Part shown: positions 50,743 to 60,418 of the stretch, piece by piece
How positions within the stretch are numbered: the stretch's first letter is position 1
How the letters are laid out: each line of letters begins with the position of its first letter
Made by a program: the position numbers and the translations under genes
The notes under the pieces: generated by a model
The model's database searches: none
What the model saw: only the letters and a program-made list of their open reading frames with translations
What the model was told of the DNA's origin: nothing
Source of the DNA: Streptomyces sp. NBC_00461
GTDB lineage: Bacteria > Actinomycetota > Actinomycetes > Streptomycetales > Streptomycetaceae
Assembly (NCBI RefSeq): GCF_036013935.1
Contig: NZ_CP107902.1
Location: forward strand, 3,877,001-3,941,000
Reading direction: 5' to 3'
Length of the DNA stretch: 64,000 bases

Positions 50743-52950
50743 TTGCCCAGGTTCAGTGTCATCGTCCCCGCGTACAAGGTTCAGGCGTATCTGCACGAGT
50801 GCCTGGAATCGGTGCTCTCGCAGTCGTACCCCGATCTCGAACTGATCGCGGTCGACGACTGCTCGCCGGACGGATGCGGCGCGATCATCGACGAGTTCGC
50901 GGCCCGCGACCCGCGCGTACGCCCCGTGCATCTGGCGGAGAACCAAGGCCTGGGCCGCGCCCGCAACGCCGGCATCGAGCAGGCGAGCGGCGACTACCTG
51001 GTCTTCCTGGACAGCGACGACACCCTCACCCCGCACGCCCTGCGCTCGATCGCGGACCGCCTGAAGGAGACGGGCGAACCGGACGTCATCGTCTACGACT
51101 ACGCGCGCACCTATTGGTCGGGCGAGTCCGTCCGCAACGTGGTCTCCGCCCAGCTCGCCGAAGACGGCCCGGCCCCCTTCCGGCTGGAGGACCGCCCGGG
51201 CCTGCTGGCCCTTCTGATGGTGGCCTGGAACAAGGCGTACCGGCGGGAGTTCGTCGAGCGCGAGGGCTTCACCTTCCCGCCCGGCTACTACGAGGACACC
51301 CCGTGGACCTTCCCGGTCCTGATGTCCGCCGAGTCGATCACGACCCTCGACCGGGTGTGCGTCCACTACCGCCAGCGCCGCCAGGGCAACATCCTCGGCA
51401 CCACCAGCGTCAAGCACTTCGACCTCTTCGAGCAGTACGACCGTGTCTTCGCGTTCCTCGACGAGCGCCCCGAACTCGCCTGCTGGCGGCCGGTGTTGTT
51501 CCGCCGCATGGTCGACCATCTGACGAAGGTCTTCGCCCGCCGCGACCGTCTGCCCCGAGGCTGCCGCGCCAAGTTCCTGCGCAAGGCCCGCGCCCACTAC
51601 CGCCGTTACCGCGTTCCCGGCGCCCAGGTCCCGCCGCGCTCACGCCTGCGGCACACCCTGATCCGCTGGGGCCTGCACCGCACGTACCGGGCGCTGCAGG
51701 GCGCGGCGGCCCTGCGCCGTCTGACGGGCAAGCTCGCCGTCAAACTCCTGCGCACGGCCAGGACGACGGCCCTGCGCCTGCACTACCGCATCCAGCTCCG
51801 GCTCCCGCTGCGCGCCGACCGCGCCGTCTTCGCCGCCCACGACGGCCGTGAGCACAGCTGCAATCCTGGCGCCCTGGAGGACGCCTTCCGCGCGCTCGCG
51901 CCGCACATCCGCACGGCGTGGCTCGCCCGCCCCGACACCGCAGCCCACTGGACGGCCCTGGCCCGCTCCAAGTACCTCGTGAACGACACCGACTTCGAGC
52001 CCGGGATGGTCAAGCGACGCGGCCAGATCCTGATCCAGACCCAGCGCGGCACCCCGCTGGGACACATGGGCCTCGACCTCCAGGAGCGCCCGGCCGCGGC
52101 ACGTGACCTGGACTTCGAAAGGCTCCTCGACGGCGTCGACACATGGGACTACCTCCTGTCGGCCAACCGCCACTCCACCCTCGTCTGGGAGCGCGTCTTC
52201 CCGGGCGGCTACACCACGCTCGAATACGGCCACCCCCGCAACGACGTGTTCCAGAAGGCGACTTCGACGGACGTGGCCCGGTTGCGCGCGTCCCTGGGGA
52301 TCCCCGACGACACCGTCGCGATCCTCTACGCCCCCGCCCACCGCGACCACCGCCGCACCCAGCGCTCCGACGTCGACCTGGAACGCCTGCTGCGCCGCCT
52401 CGGCCCCCGCTTCGTCGTCCTCGCCCGCACGCACGGCCCCGTCCAGCAGGGTGCGCGGATCATCGACGTCACCGGGCATCCGAGCGTGGAGGACCTCTGT
52501 CTCGCCTCGGACGTGCTGCTCACGGACTACTCGTCGATCATGTTCGACTACGCCAACCTGGACCGCCCGATCGTGGTCCACGCCGCCGACGACGACTGGG
52601 CGGCGTACGAGGCGGCTCGCGGCACCTACTTCGACCTGCGGTCCTTCGCACCCGGCGCGGTCGGGCGCAGCGAGGACGAGCTGATCGACATCTTCGCCAC
52701 CGGCCACTGGCGCGGCTCCCGCTCCACCCAGCTGCGCACCGCCTTCCGCGAGCGTTTCTGCCCGTACGACGACGGACGCGCCGCCGAGCGGGTCGTACGC
52801 AAAGTCGTCCTGGGCGAAGAAGACGTCCCGGCGTTCGTCCCGCTCGACGAGCGCCACCCCGTCCCGTCGGTGGCCGCGACCCTCGCGCGCTCCCCGCAAG
52901 CCACCGTGCCGCAACCCACCGGGCCCCTCACCGTCACCGACAGCCTCTGA
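50743..52950 (+). CDS. GT2 glycosyltransferase-glycerophosphotransferase fusion, paralogue 1
   Basis: A 735-residue enzyme for a cell-wall glycopolymer. Residues 1-330 are a GT2 domain with intact VDDCSPDG and FLDSDD motifs. Residues about 350-690 are a CDP-glycerol:glycerophosphotransferase (TagB/TagF-like) domain with HSTLVWERVFPG, GHPRNDVF, YAPAHRD and TDYSSIMFDYANLDRPIV. The catalytic HGTPLK loop of TagF reads RGTPLG here (TQRGTPLGHMG), so the first catalytic His is replaced. The start is TTG, fixed by alignment with the two following paralogues, which begin at the same residue with ATG and GTG. It is the first of three tandem fusions. Confidence 0.87.
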   Translation: MPRFSVIVPAYKVQAYLHECLESVLSQSYPDLELIAVDDCSPDGCGAIIDEFAARDPRVRPVHLAENQGLGRARNAGIEQASGDYLVFLDSDDTLTPHALRSIADRLKETGEPDVIVYDYARTYWSGESVRNVVSAQLAEDGPAPFRLEDRPGLLALLMVAWNKAYRREFVEREGFTFPPGYYEDTPWTFPVLMSAESITTLDRVCVHYRQRRQGNILGTTSVKHFDLFEQYDRVFAFLDERPELACWRPVLFRRMVDHLTKVFARRDRLPRGCRAKFLRKARAHYRRYRVPGAQVPPRSRLRHTLIRWGLHRTYRALQGAAALRRLTGKLAVKLLRTARTTALRLHYRIQLRLPLRADRAVFAAHDGREHSCNPGALEDAFRALAPHIRTAWLARPDTAAHWTALARSKYLVNDTDFEPGMVKRRGQILIQTQRGTPLGHMGLDLQERPAAARDLDFERLLDGVDTWDYLLSANRHSTLVWERVFPGGYTTLEYGHPRNDVFQKATSTDVARLRASLGIPDDTVAILYAPAHRDHRRTQRSDVDLERLLRRLGPRFVVLARTHGPVQQGARIIDVTGHPSVEDLCLASDVLLTDYSSIMFDYANLDRPIVVHAADDDWAAYEAARGTYFDLRSFAPGAVGRSEDELIDIFATGHWRGSRSTQLRTAFRERFCPYDDGRAAERVVRKVVLGEEDVPAFVPLDERHPVPSVAATLARSPQATVPQPTGPLTVTDSL

Positions 52951-53106
52951 ACGCCGTTCTCACTCCGGGGAGTTCGCATGCCCTCCAGCCCGTCGCGGCC
53001 CACACCGAGCCGGCCGTCCACCTGGCGTCCCACCGGGCGGCCGGGTCGGCGCCGCACGGGCTGAGACGCACCCCGGGCCCGCAGGAAAATCGACAGAAAG
53101 AGCAGA

Positions 53107-55305
53107 ATGCCCCGCTTCAGCATCATCGTCCCGTCCCATGGGGTGACAGGCCGGCTGTCCCAGGCACTGGACTCCGTGCTCGCCCAGTCCTTCGGCGACT
53201 TCGAGCTGATCCCGGTCTGCGACGCCCCCGAGGCGCCCGCGGCGGACGTCGTCGCCGGATACGCCGAGCGGGACTCCCGGGTGGCCCCGGTGCACTCACC
53301 CCCGTCGGGCGGGCTGGCCGGGGCCCGCAACAGCGGGATGCGGGCGGCGACCGGCGCGTATCTGCTGTTCCTCGACTGCGACGACCTCCTCGTCCCCGGC
53401 GCCCTGGCGGCACTGGACGCACGCCTGGCCGAGACCGGTGACGTCGACGTCCTGTACGTCGAGCACGAGCGCGTCCCCTGGTGGGAGGGCGAGCCGAGCA
53501 ACCCGGCCGCACCGCTCCTGGCCGGGACACCGACAGGCGCCTTCTCCCCCGACCAGGTGCCCGCGCTTACGGGCGTGCAGCTGCCCGCGTGGAGCGCGGC
53601 CTACCGCAGGACCTTCCTCGTCGAGCAGCAACTCACCTTCCCCGAGGGCCACTTCACCGATGTCGGCTTCGGAGGATCGGTCACGCTGAAGGCCGAGAAG
53701 GTCGCGGTTCTGCGCCAGGCCGTCGTACGGCATCTGGTGCGCAGGCAGGGCAGCCGGCTCGCGCTGCCCGGTGAACACCATCTCGAACTCCTCGCCCAGA
53801 CCGACCTGGTCCTCACCCGCGCCGCCGAACAGGGCCTGTCCGCCGACCGGTTGGTCCCGCTGTTCGAGCAGCTCTTCGCGGCCGTGCTGAAGACCGCCGT
53901 CCATCCGAAGCGGCTGCCCGCCAAGCGCCGCATCTTCTTCCGGCTGGCGAGCAGGCTGTACCGCCGCCACCGTCCGGCCGGCCACCGCATGCCGGGCGGC
54001 AGTCTGGGCGTCCAGCACCGGCTGCTGGCGACCGGGGCGTACACCGCCTTCCGAGCCCTGCGGGGCGTCAACCAGTCGGCGTCGAAGGCGGCCGAGCACC
54101 TCCCGCGCCCCCGCATGGTGCGCACGCGTCTGCGGTACGCGGCCAATCTGCGCCGCCCGCTGGATCCGAACCTGGCGGTGTACTGCGCCTATTGGGGCCG
54201 CGGCTACGCCTGCAACCCGGCCGCGATCCACGCCAGGGCCCGCGAACTCGCCCCGCATCTGCGCTCGGTGTTCCTGGTCGAGCCGGACCAGGCGCACACC
54301 GTGCCGCAGGACATCGAGCACGCGGTGATCGGCAGCGCGAAGTACTGGGACGTGCTGGCCCGCGCCACGTACCTGGTCAACAACGCCAACTTCGCGGACG
54401 CCGTCGTCAAGCGCCCCGGCAGCGTGCACCTGTCGACCCAGCACGGCACCCCGCTGAAGAAGATGGGCGTGGACCAGGCGACGTATCCCGTGGTGGCGGC
54501 CGCGACCGGCAGCTTCAGCAAGCTGCTGGCCCGCATCGACCGCTGGGACTACAACCTCACCTCCAACCGTCACTCCACGCAGATGTGGGAGCGGGCCTTC
54601 CCGGCCGCGCACGAAACGCTCGAGTACGGCTATCCGCGCAACGACGTCTACTACACGGCGACGGCGGCGGACGTGGCCCGTATCCGGGCGGAGCTGGGGA
54701 TCCCGGAGGGCAAGACGGCCGTCCTGTACGCGCCGACCCACCGCGACTACCACACCGGCTTCGACACCGGCCTGGCCCTGGAGGCCTTCTGCGAGGAGGC
54801 CGGCGAGGACGTCGTCGTCCTCCTGCGGGCCCACTACTTCTACGACCAGGGCACGGCACGGAACACCGGCCGGATCATCGACGTGACCGCGCACCGCTCC
54901 TCCGAGGACGTGTGCCTGGCCGCCGACGCGCTGATCACCGACTACTCGTCGATCATGTTCGACTACGCCAACCTGGACCGGCCCGTCGTCGTGTACGCGG
55001 ACGACTGGGACGTCTACCGGGAGACCCGGGGCGTCTACTTCGACCTGATGGAGGTCCCGCCGGGCCCGGTGGCACGGACACCCGGCGAACTCGCCCGTGT
55101 CTTTCGCGACGGCTCCTGGGCGTCGCCCGAGTCCACGGCCGCGCGCGCCGCCTTCCGGGAGCGTTTCTGCCAGTTCGACGACGGCCGCGCCGCCGAGCGC
55201 GTCGTACGCCGGGTGCTGCTGGGAGAGCCGCCCGAGTCGATCCCGCCCGTGATCCCGCTCGCCGAGCGCACCCCGGCCCCGGTCCCCGCCCTTGTGAGGA
55301 ACTGA
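53107..55305 (+). CDS. GT2 glycosyltransferase-glycerophosphotransferase fusion, paralogue 2
   Basis: A 732-residue paralogue of the flanking genes. The transferase half keeps the canonical TQHGTPLKKMG loop, HSTQMWERAFPA, GYPRNDVYY, YAPTHRD, LLRAHYF and TDYSSIMFDYANLDRPVV, so it should be catalytically competent. In the GT2 half the nucleotide-binding VDDxSPD motif reads CDAPEAPAAD, although FLDCDD remains, so that activity may be weak or altered. This is the mirror image of paralogue 1. The ATG follows an AAAGAGC ribosome site. The next gene starts four bases after its stop. Confidence 0.87.
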   Translation: MPRFSIIVPSHGVTGRLSQALDSVLAQSFGDFELIPVCDAPEAPAADVVAGYAERDSRVAPVHSPPSGGLAGARNSGMRAATGAYLLFLDCDDLLVPGALAALDARLAETGDVDVLYVEHERVPWWEGEPSNPAAPLLAGTPTGAFSPDQVPALTGVQLPAWSAAYRRTFLVEQQLTFPEGHFTDVGFGGSVTLKAEKVAVLRQAVVRHLVRRQGSRLALPGEHHLELLAQTDLVLTRAAEQGLSADRLVPLFEQLFAAVLKTAVHPKRLPAKRRIFFRLASRLYRRHRPAGHRMPGGSLGVQHRLLATGAYTAFRALRGVNQSASKAAEHLPRPRMVRTRLRYAANLRRPLDPNLAVYCAYWGRGYACNPAAIHARARELAPHLRSVFLVEPDQAHTVPQDIEHAVIGSAKYWDVLARATYLVNNANFADAVVKRPGSVHLSTQHGTPLKKMGVDQATYPVVAAATGSFSKLLARIDRWDYNLTSNRHSTQMWERAFPAAHETLEYGYPRNDVYYTATAADVARIRAELGIPEGKTAVLYAPTHRDYHTGFDTGLALEAFCEEAGEDVVVLLRAHYFYDQGTARNTGRIIDVTAHRSSEDVCLAADALITDYSSIMFDYANLDRPVVVYADDWDVYRETRGVYFDLMEVPPGPVARTPGELARVFRDGSWASPESTAARAAFRERFCQFDDGRAAERVVRRVLLGEPPESIPPVIPLAERTPAPVPALVRN

Positions 55306-55309
55306 ACCC

Positions 55310-57541
55310 GTGCCCCGCTTCACCATCATCGTCCCCGTCTTCAAGGTGCAGGGCTTCCTGCGCGAGTGCATCGACTCGGTGCTCGGACAGTCGTACCCCG
55401 ACTTCGAGGTGATCGCCGTCGACGACCGCTCGCCCGACCACTGCGGCGCGATCCTCGACGAGTACGCGGAGCGCGACGAACGGGTGCGGGTGCTGCACCT
55501 GACCGAGAACGTCGGCCTCGGCCGGGCCCGCAACGCCGGCCTGGAGCAGGCGCGCGGCGACTACGTCCTCTTCCTCGACAGCGACGACTTCTACACGCCC
55601 GGCCTGCTGGCCGCCGTAGCCGACCGGCTCAAGAGCGCCGAGGACCCGGACATCCTGGTCTTCGACCACGTACGCACCCACTGGTGGGGGCGGGGCGGCC
55701 CCAGTGACGCCTCCACCCTGCTGGCCGCCGCGGGCCAGGACGTCTTCGACCTCCGTCAGAGCCCGCAGTACGTCCACCTGTTCCTGGTCGCCTGGAACAA
55801 GGCGTACCGGCGCGACTTCTTCCAGGAGCACGGCCTCCAGTACGCGCCCGGCCTGTACGAGGACGCGCCGGTCACCTACCGGTCGATGGTGCTGGCCGAG
55901 CGCATCGCCTGTCTGAACCGGATCGGCGTCGAGTACCGGCAGCGGCGGCAGGGCGCCATCACCAAGACCCCGGGGCGCCGGCACTTCGACATCTTCACGC
56001 AGTACGAGGGCCTGTTCGCGTTCCTGGAGGAGCACGACGACCTCGCCTGGGCGCGCCCGCTGCTGTTCGAACGGGCCTTGGACCACATGCTGTTCGTGAT
56101 CGCCCGCGAGGACCGGGTGACCCTGGCGGACCGTGGCAACTTCTACCGCGAGATCCGCGCCTTCCACGAGCGGCACTGCCCCGAGGGCTTCGTCCCGCCG
56201 GACGGCGACCGCGGCACGGAGATGCGGCTGCTGGCCTCTGCGCCGTACGCCTCGTACGCGGCGCTGCGCGCGTCGCGCGGTCTGCGCAGGCTCGCGGGGG
56301 CGGGCAAGCGGCGCACGCTGGGCAGGGCGTCCACGGCGGCCCAGCACGCCTGGTACCGGGCCCAGTCGAAGCTGCCGCTCGATCCGCACCTCGCCGTCTA
56401 CTCGGCGACCCACCATGCGGGCGTGCACGGCGACCCGGCCGCGATCCACGCCAAGGCCCGCGAACTGGCGCCGCACATCCGCGGTGTGTGGGTGGTCCGG
56501 GAGGACGCGGTGGACTCGCTGCCGCCCGGCGTCGACCATGTGACGCCGGGCTCGCGGCGCTACCGCTCGGTCATGGCGCGGGCCACGTACTGGGTGAACA
56601 ACGTCAACTGGCCCGGCGCGCTGGTCAAACGCCCCGGCCAGGTCCACCTGCACACCCATCAGGGCACGCCGCTCAAGTACATGGGCGCCGACCTGCTGAC
56701 CAAGCCCGGCGCCCGGCACGGGTTCAGCGTGCCGAAGATGCTGCACCGCGCCGACCGCTGGGACCTGAGCCTGGTCGCCAACCGCCACTCCGAGCTGGTG
56801 TGGGACCGGGCGTATCCCTGTCACTTCACCTCGCTGCGGACGGGTAGCCCGCGCAATGACGTACTGGTCGACCCGGCGGCGGATCACGGCGCGGCCGTCC
56901 GCGCGCGGCTCGGCGTCCCCGCCGGGAACACGGTCGTGCTGTACGCCCCGACCCGCCGCGAGTACCGGCGCGGCGGGCATGTCGACCGGATCGACCTGGC
57001 CAGGTTCGCCGCGGACCTCGGCGCCGGCCACACCCTCGTCGTACGCCTGCACCCCAGTCTCGCCACCGGCACGACGCGCGGGCTCGGGCTCGCTGATCTG
57101 CACGCGCGCGGCGTGCTGATCGACGCCACGGACGAGCCGCACGTCGAGGACCTGATGCTCGCCTCCGACGTACTGGTCACCGACTACTCGGCCCTGATGT
57201 TCGACTACGCCAACCTGGACCGGCCGATCGTGATCCACGCCGACGACTGGGGCGCGTACGCGGCGAGCCGGGGCGCCTACTTCGACATCACCGCCGAGGC
57301 GCCGGGCCATGTGTCGCGCTCCTACCGGGAGTTGGCGTGGCTGTTCGCCTCGGAGACATGGCGGGACGAGGAGTCGGCGGGCCTGCGGGCCGGCTTCCGG
57401 GAGCGGTTCTGCGAGTTCGACGACGGGCGGGCCGCCGAGCGGGTCGTACGGACGCTGCTGCTCGGCGAGCAGATGCCGGAACCCGCGGCAACCCCCGTGC
57501 TGCCCGCCCCGGCCGCTGAGCGGGCCCACTCGATGCGGTGA
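55310..57541 (+). CDS. GT2 glycosyltransferase-glycerophosphotransferase fusion, paralogue 3
   Basis: A 743-residue paralogue with intact GT2 motifs (VDDRSPDH, FLDSDD). In the transferase half the HGTPLK loop reads HTHQGTPLKYMG: the His is shifted one residue earlier and Gln takes its place. HSELVWDRAYPC, GSPRNDVL, YAPTRREY and TDYSALMFDYANLDRPIV also diverge slightly. The GTG start lies four bases after the previous stop, so the last two genes are coupled. The three enzymes probably act in sequence on one polymer, adding sugars and polyol or sugar phosphates at the inner membrane face. I recall the S. coelicolor counterparts being linked to wall teichulosonic/teichoic-type polymers. Confidence 0.87.
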   Translation: MPRFTIIVPVFKVQGFLRECIDSVLGQSYPDFEVIAVDDRSPDHCGAILDEYAERDERVRVLHLTENVGLGRARNAGLEQARGDYVLFLDSDDFYTPGLLAAVADRLKSAEDPDILVFDHVRTHWWGRGGPSDASTLLAAAGQDVFDLRQSPQYVHLFLVAWNKAYRRDFFQEHGLQYAPGLYEDAPVTYRSMVLAERIACLNRIGVEYRQRRQGAITKTPGRRHFDIFTQYEGLFAFLEEHDDLAWARPLLFERALDHMLFVIAREDRVTLADRGNFYREIRAFHERHCPEGFVPPDGDRGTEMRLLASAPYASYAALRASRGLRRLAGAGKRRTLGRASTAAQHAWYRAQSKLPLDPHLAVYSATHHAGVHGDPAAIHAKARELAPHIRGVWVVREDAVDSLPPGVDHVTPGSRRYRSVMARATYWVNNVNWPGALVKRPGQVHLHTHQGTPLKYMGADLLTKPGARHGFSVPKMLHRADRWDLSLVANRHSELVWDRAYPCHFTSLRTGSPRNDVLVDPAADHGAAVRARLGVPAGNTVVLYAPTRREYRRGGHVDRIDLARFAADLGAGHTLVVRLHPSLATGTTRGLGLADLHARGVLIDATDEPHVEDLMLASDVLVTDYSALMFDYANLDRPIVIHADDWGAYAASRGAYFDITAEAPGHVSRSYRELAWLFASETWRDEESAGLRAGFRERFCEFDDGRAAERVVRTLLLGEQMPEPAATPVLPAPAAERAHSMR

Positions 57542-57563
57542 CGTCGGTTGCTGGGGCCGAACG

Positions 57564-57604
57564 GAAGCAGCGCGGACGCCGGCCACCGGCGTCCGCGCTG
57601 CTTC
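57564..57604. terminator. Bidirectional terminator between the glycopolymer genes and ohrA
   Basis: Perfect 19-bp arms (gaagcagcgcggacgccgg and complement) close a three-base loop between convergent genes, the longest perfect stem in the window. Confidence 0.88.
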
Positions 57605-57660
57605 TCCCCGTGCGGGGCGGCCCTGACCGGCTGCGAGGCGAGTCAGGTGATCCGTGGGGG

Positions 57661-58074
57661 CTACTCGATGACGAGGTCGACCTCGATGTTGCCGCGGGTG
57701 GCGTTGGAGTAGGGGCACACCTGGTGGGCGGTCTCGACGAGCTTGCGGCCGGTCGCCTCGTCCACGGTGTCCGGAAGCTCGATGCGGAGGGTGACCTTGA
57801 GGGCGAAGCCCTCGCCCTGCTTGCCTATGCCGACCTCGGCGGTCACGGCGGCGTCGCTGACGTCGACCTTCGCCTGGCGGCCGACGAGGCCGAGGGCGCT
57901 GCCGAAGCAGGCGGCGTAACCGGCGGCGAACAGCTGCTCCGGGTTGGTGCCCTCGCCGTTGCCGCCCAGCTCCACCGGCGGGGCCAGCTTGAGGTCGACC
58001 TTGCCGTCGTTGGAAACGGCGCGACCGTCACGGCCGTGGGTGGCGGTGGCGACAGCGGTGTAGAGCGCGTCCAT
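57661..58074 (-). CDS. ohrA: Organic hydroperoxide reductase OhrA
   Basis: A 137-residue OsmC/Ohr-family peroxidase that reduces organic hydroperoxides with a reactive cysteine pair. Cys56 is in YAACFGSAL and Cys120 in VCPYSNATRGN, both in the Ohr-specific context rather than OsmC. It is cytoplasmic and acts as a dimer. It is divergent from ohrR with a 121-base intergenic region holding the likely operator, the classic peroxide-inducible pair. Confidence 0.95.
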   Translation of the reverse strand: MDALYTAVATATHGRDGRAVSNDGKVDLKLAPPVELGGNGEGTNPEQLFAAGYAACFGSALGLVGRQAKVDVSDAAVTAEVGIGKQGEGFALKVTLRIELPDTVDEATGRKLVETAHQVCPYSNATRGNIEVDLVIE

Positions 58075-58146
58075 GGATGACCATCCCTCTCGAGTTCACG
58101 TTCGGCGGCTCTTGCGTGGCCGCCTCACGGCCATAAGTAGAGCACA

Positions 58147-58157
58147 CAATTCAATTG
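58147..58157. promoter_or_regulatory. OhrR operator candidate
   Basis: CAATT-c-AATTG dyad in the ohrA-ohrR gap. OhrR proteins bind AATT-rich palindromes of the TACAATT/AATTGTA type. The AT-rich patch stands out in this GC-rich genome. Confidence 0.65.
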
Positions 58158-58195
58158 CGCACAACTAAATGGCTCGCAAGAGCTATCCTGGAGGC

Positions 58196-58690
58196 ATGAC
58201 CACCGAGCCCGAGACCCCCGCGACCGACTGGCTCCGCCTCGACCAGCAGATCTGCTTCTCCCTGCACGCCACCTCGCGCGCCTTCGGCGGCGTCTACCGC
58301 GTCGTCCTCAAGGACCTCGGGCTCACCTATCCCCAGTACCTGGTGATGCTGCTGCTGTGGGAGCACGGCGATCTGCCGGTCAAGAAGCTGGGCGAACACC
58401 TGCGGCTCGACTCCGGCACCCTGTCCCCGCTGCTCAAGCGGCTGGAGACGGCCGGTCTGGTACGGCGTGAGCGCAGCGCCCGCGACGAGCGCTCGGTAGA
58501 GGTCCGGCTGACCGAGCAGGGCACGGCGATGCGCGAGCGCGCGGTGCAGGTACCGCGCCGCATCGCCGCGGCGACGGGCTTCGACGTCGACGAGATCCGC
58601 ACCCTGCGCGCCCGCCTCGACGAGTTGACCCACGCCCTGGACGCGGCCGTGACTTCGGAGTCGGCGGGGCATCCGGAACAACAGGCATAG
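58196..58690 (+). CDS. ohrR: Organic peroxide sensor OhrR, MarR family
   Basis: A 164-residue MarR-family repressor. The reactive N-terminal Cys20 is in LDQQICFSLHATSRAF, the OhrR peroxide sensor site. The winged helix spans LTYPQYLVMLLLWEHGDLPV to LDSGTLSPLLKRLETAGLVR, with wing RERSARDERSVEVRLT. Oxidation releases DNA and induces ohrA. The start follows a CTGGAGG site five bases upstream; a nine-codon longer frame exists but lacks a site. No second conserved Cys is seen in the C-terminal part, so it is probably the one-Cys type. Confidence 0.92.
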   Translation: MTTEPETPATDWLRLDQQICFSLHATSRAFGGVYRVVLKDLGLTYPQYLVMLLLWEHGDLPVKKLGEHLRLDSGTLSPLLKRLETAGLVRRERSARDERSVEVRLTEQGTAMRERAVQVPRRIAAATGFDVDEIRTLRARLDELTHALDAAVTSESAGHPEQQA

Positions 58691-58706
58691 GTCGCGACCT
58701 GCCGGA

Positions 58707-60329
58707 CTACGGACGGGACGGCAACCCCGGCAACCCCTCGCAGCCCGGCGGCGGACAGGGTGAGCCGCTGGTGCGCCGGACGGTCGCCGCAAGGGCCACC
58801 GCGGACGGAGAAGCCGTCGTCTGCGCCGGGCGGCGGACATAGAGGCGGAGGGTCACGCGGCCGCTGACGTATTTCTCGCGGGCGGTGAACTGCTCCTCCA
58901 CGAGCGCGAGTTTGACGCGGTCGGCCGGGTTGCCCGGACGCAGCCGCGAGCGCAGCAGCCTCGAATCGGCGACGACCCAGACGCGGTCCGCGCCGAGGAG
59001 CTTGCGCCGTAGCTCGCCGGGGGCGGATTCGCGGCCGCTGAGGGTGCCCGACCGGGGCCCCGACTCCCGGAGCGCGACGTCGCGGGCCTGGCTGAACCCC
59101 TTCGGATACGTCAGTGCCGCGAGCCGCCAGGTCGACGGCAGGTACAGCACCGGATCGCCGGGGCGGATGTCGCGGGCGGCGACGGCGGCGACGGCGGCGA
59201 GGTTCTCGGGGCGGTGCGCCGGGGAGCGGTCCTGCCGGTAGAGGGGGAGGCACTGGACGAAGGCGAGGCCGACGGTCACGACACCGGTGAGGGTGACGTA
59301 GCGGCCGTAGCGCCGTCGGCTGCCGAGCGGTCGCAGGTGCCCCAGGGCCACGGCCACCCGGTCCAGGCCCGCGGCCGTCAGCAACGGCGCCCCCGCCAGC
59401 GCGTACAGCACATACCGCTCGTGATACAGCGGCCGGTACTGCGACACGGTCATCAGGATCACCGGCGGCAGCACGAGCAACGGGAACGCGACCACCGCCG
59501 GCCGCCCCGCGCCGAGCCCCACCACCATCAGCAGGACGCACACCCAGAACACCGCCCCCGTCGGACCGGTGGCGAAGTCCCGCACCAGCGCCTCCGCCTT
59601 GTCCCACCCGGGCACGACCAGCCACGCCACCTGCCCCGACTGCAGCTGCGACACCCACACCAGGGGCAGTACGACGACCCCCACCAGCCCCGCCGCCCGC
59701 ACCCAGTCGAGCCACACCCTCCTCGGCACCCGCGCGAGCAGCAGGGTCACCGCATGAGCGCACAGCGCCAGCACGACCAGCTCGTGCAGCAGACAGGTCA
59801 CGGCGAGGAGACCCCCGTACCGCCACCACCACCCCCGCCGCGGACGGCCCTCCACCGCCGGCACCAGCAGCAGTGTCGCCCCGGCCACGCCCGCCGCGAC
59901 GATCGCGTACGACCGTCCCTCCTGCGCGTAGTGGCCGGTCAGGGGCGTGACCGCGTAGAGCAGCCCGGCCCACAGTCCGACTCTCGGCCGGGCCAGCCGG
60001 ACACCGAGAGCCGCGACCAGGCCGGCCGTCGCGGCCGCCCCGCACACGGACGGGAGGCGCAGGACGACCTCGCCGGGGTGGACGGTGAGCACGAGGTGCA
60101 TGAACAGGTAGTACAGGCCGTGCACCGCGTCCATCCCGTGGAGCAGCTGCCAGATCTGCGGCACCGTCCGCCGCCCGACCAGGAAGGTGACGCTCTCGTC
60201 GCCCCACATGCCGCCTCGGTCGAGACCCCACAGTCCGATCGCGAGTATGACCGCGGCGGGTACCGCCACGGCCACGATCTCCGCACGCACCCAACGACGG
60301 TTCGCCCGCCCCGCGTCCTCGATCTCCAC
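58707..60329 (-). CDS. GT-C membrane glycosyltransferase (ArnT/PMT-like)
   Basis: A 540-residue polytopic membrane glycosyltransferase using a lipid-linked sugar donor. The first extracytoplasmic loop has GMWGDESVTFLVGRR, with Asp44/Glu45 matching the DE/DxD-type catalytic motif of the GT-C fold. About 10-11 helices are predicted, followed by an outside C-terminal domain of roughly 170 residues with PGDPVLYLPSTWRLAALTYP. It belongs to the broad glycosyltransferase-39/mannosyltransferase group of Actinobacteria. It is convergent with ohrR and divergent from another GT-C gene. Confidence 0.82.
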   Translation of the reverse strand: MEIEDAGRANRRWVRAEIVAVAVPAAVILAIGLWGLDRGGMWGDESVTFLVGRRTVPQIWQLLHGMDAVHGLYYLFMHLVLTVHPGEVVLRLPSVCGAAATAGLVAALGVRLARPRVGLWAGLLYAVTPLTGHYAQEGRSYAIVAAGVAGATLLLVPAVEGRPRRGWWWRYGGLLAVTCLLHELVVLALCAHAVTLLLARVPRRVWLDWVRAAGLVGVVVLPLVWVSQLQSGQVAWLVVPGWDKAEALVRDFATGPTGAVFWVCVLLMVVGLGAGRPAVVAFPLLVLPPVILMTVSQYRPLYHERYVLYALAGAPLLTAAGLDRVAVALGHLRPLGSRRRYGRYVTLTGVVTVGLAFVQCLPLYRQDRSPAHRPENLAAVAAVAARDIRPGDPVLYLPSTWRLAALTYPKGFSQARDVALRESGPRSGTLSGRESAPGELRRKLLGADRVWVVADSRLLRSRLRPGNPADRVKLALVEEQFTAREKYVSGRVTLRLYVRRPAQTTASPSAVALAATVRRTSGSPCPPPGCEGLPGLPSRP

Positions 60330-60418
60330 ACGGCTGATTTTGTGCGGTTGGCGAGCGCTTAACGGGGATTGACGGTGTTTTAGCTCTTACACACCATTCG
60401 CCCGGCTTACGATCCGCC

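Noticed and set aside
53561..53575. TTA codons in other genes (for example gcgcttacg in paralogue 2)
   Set aside because: In the coding frame these read CTT ACG or xxT TAC; only the LacI gene has an in-frame TTA by my reading.
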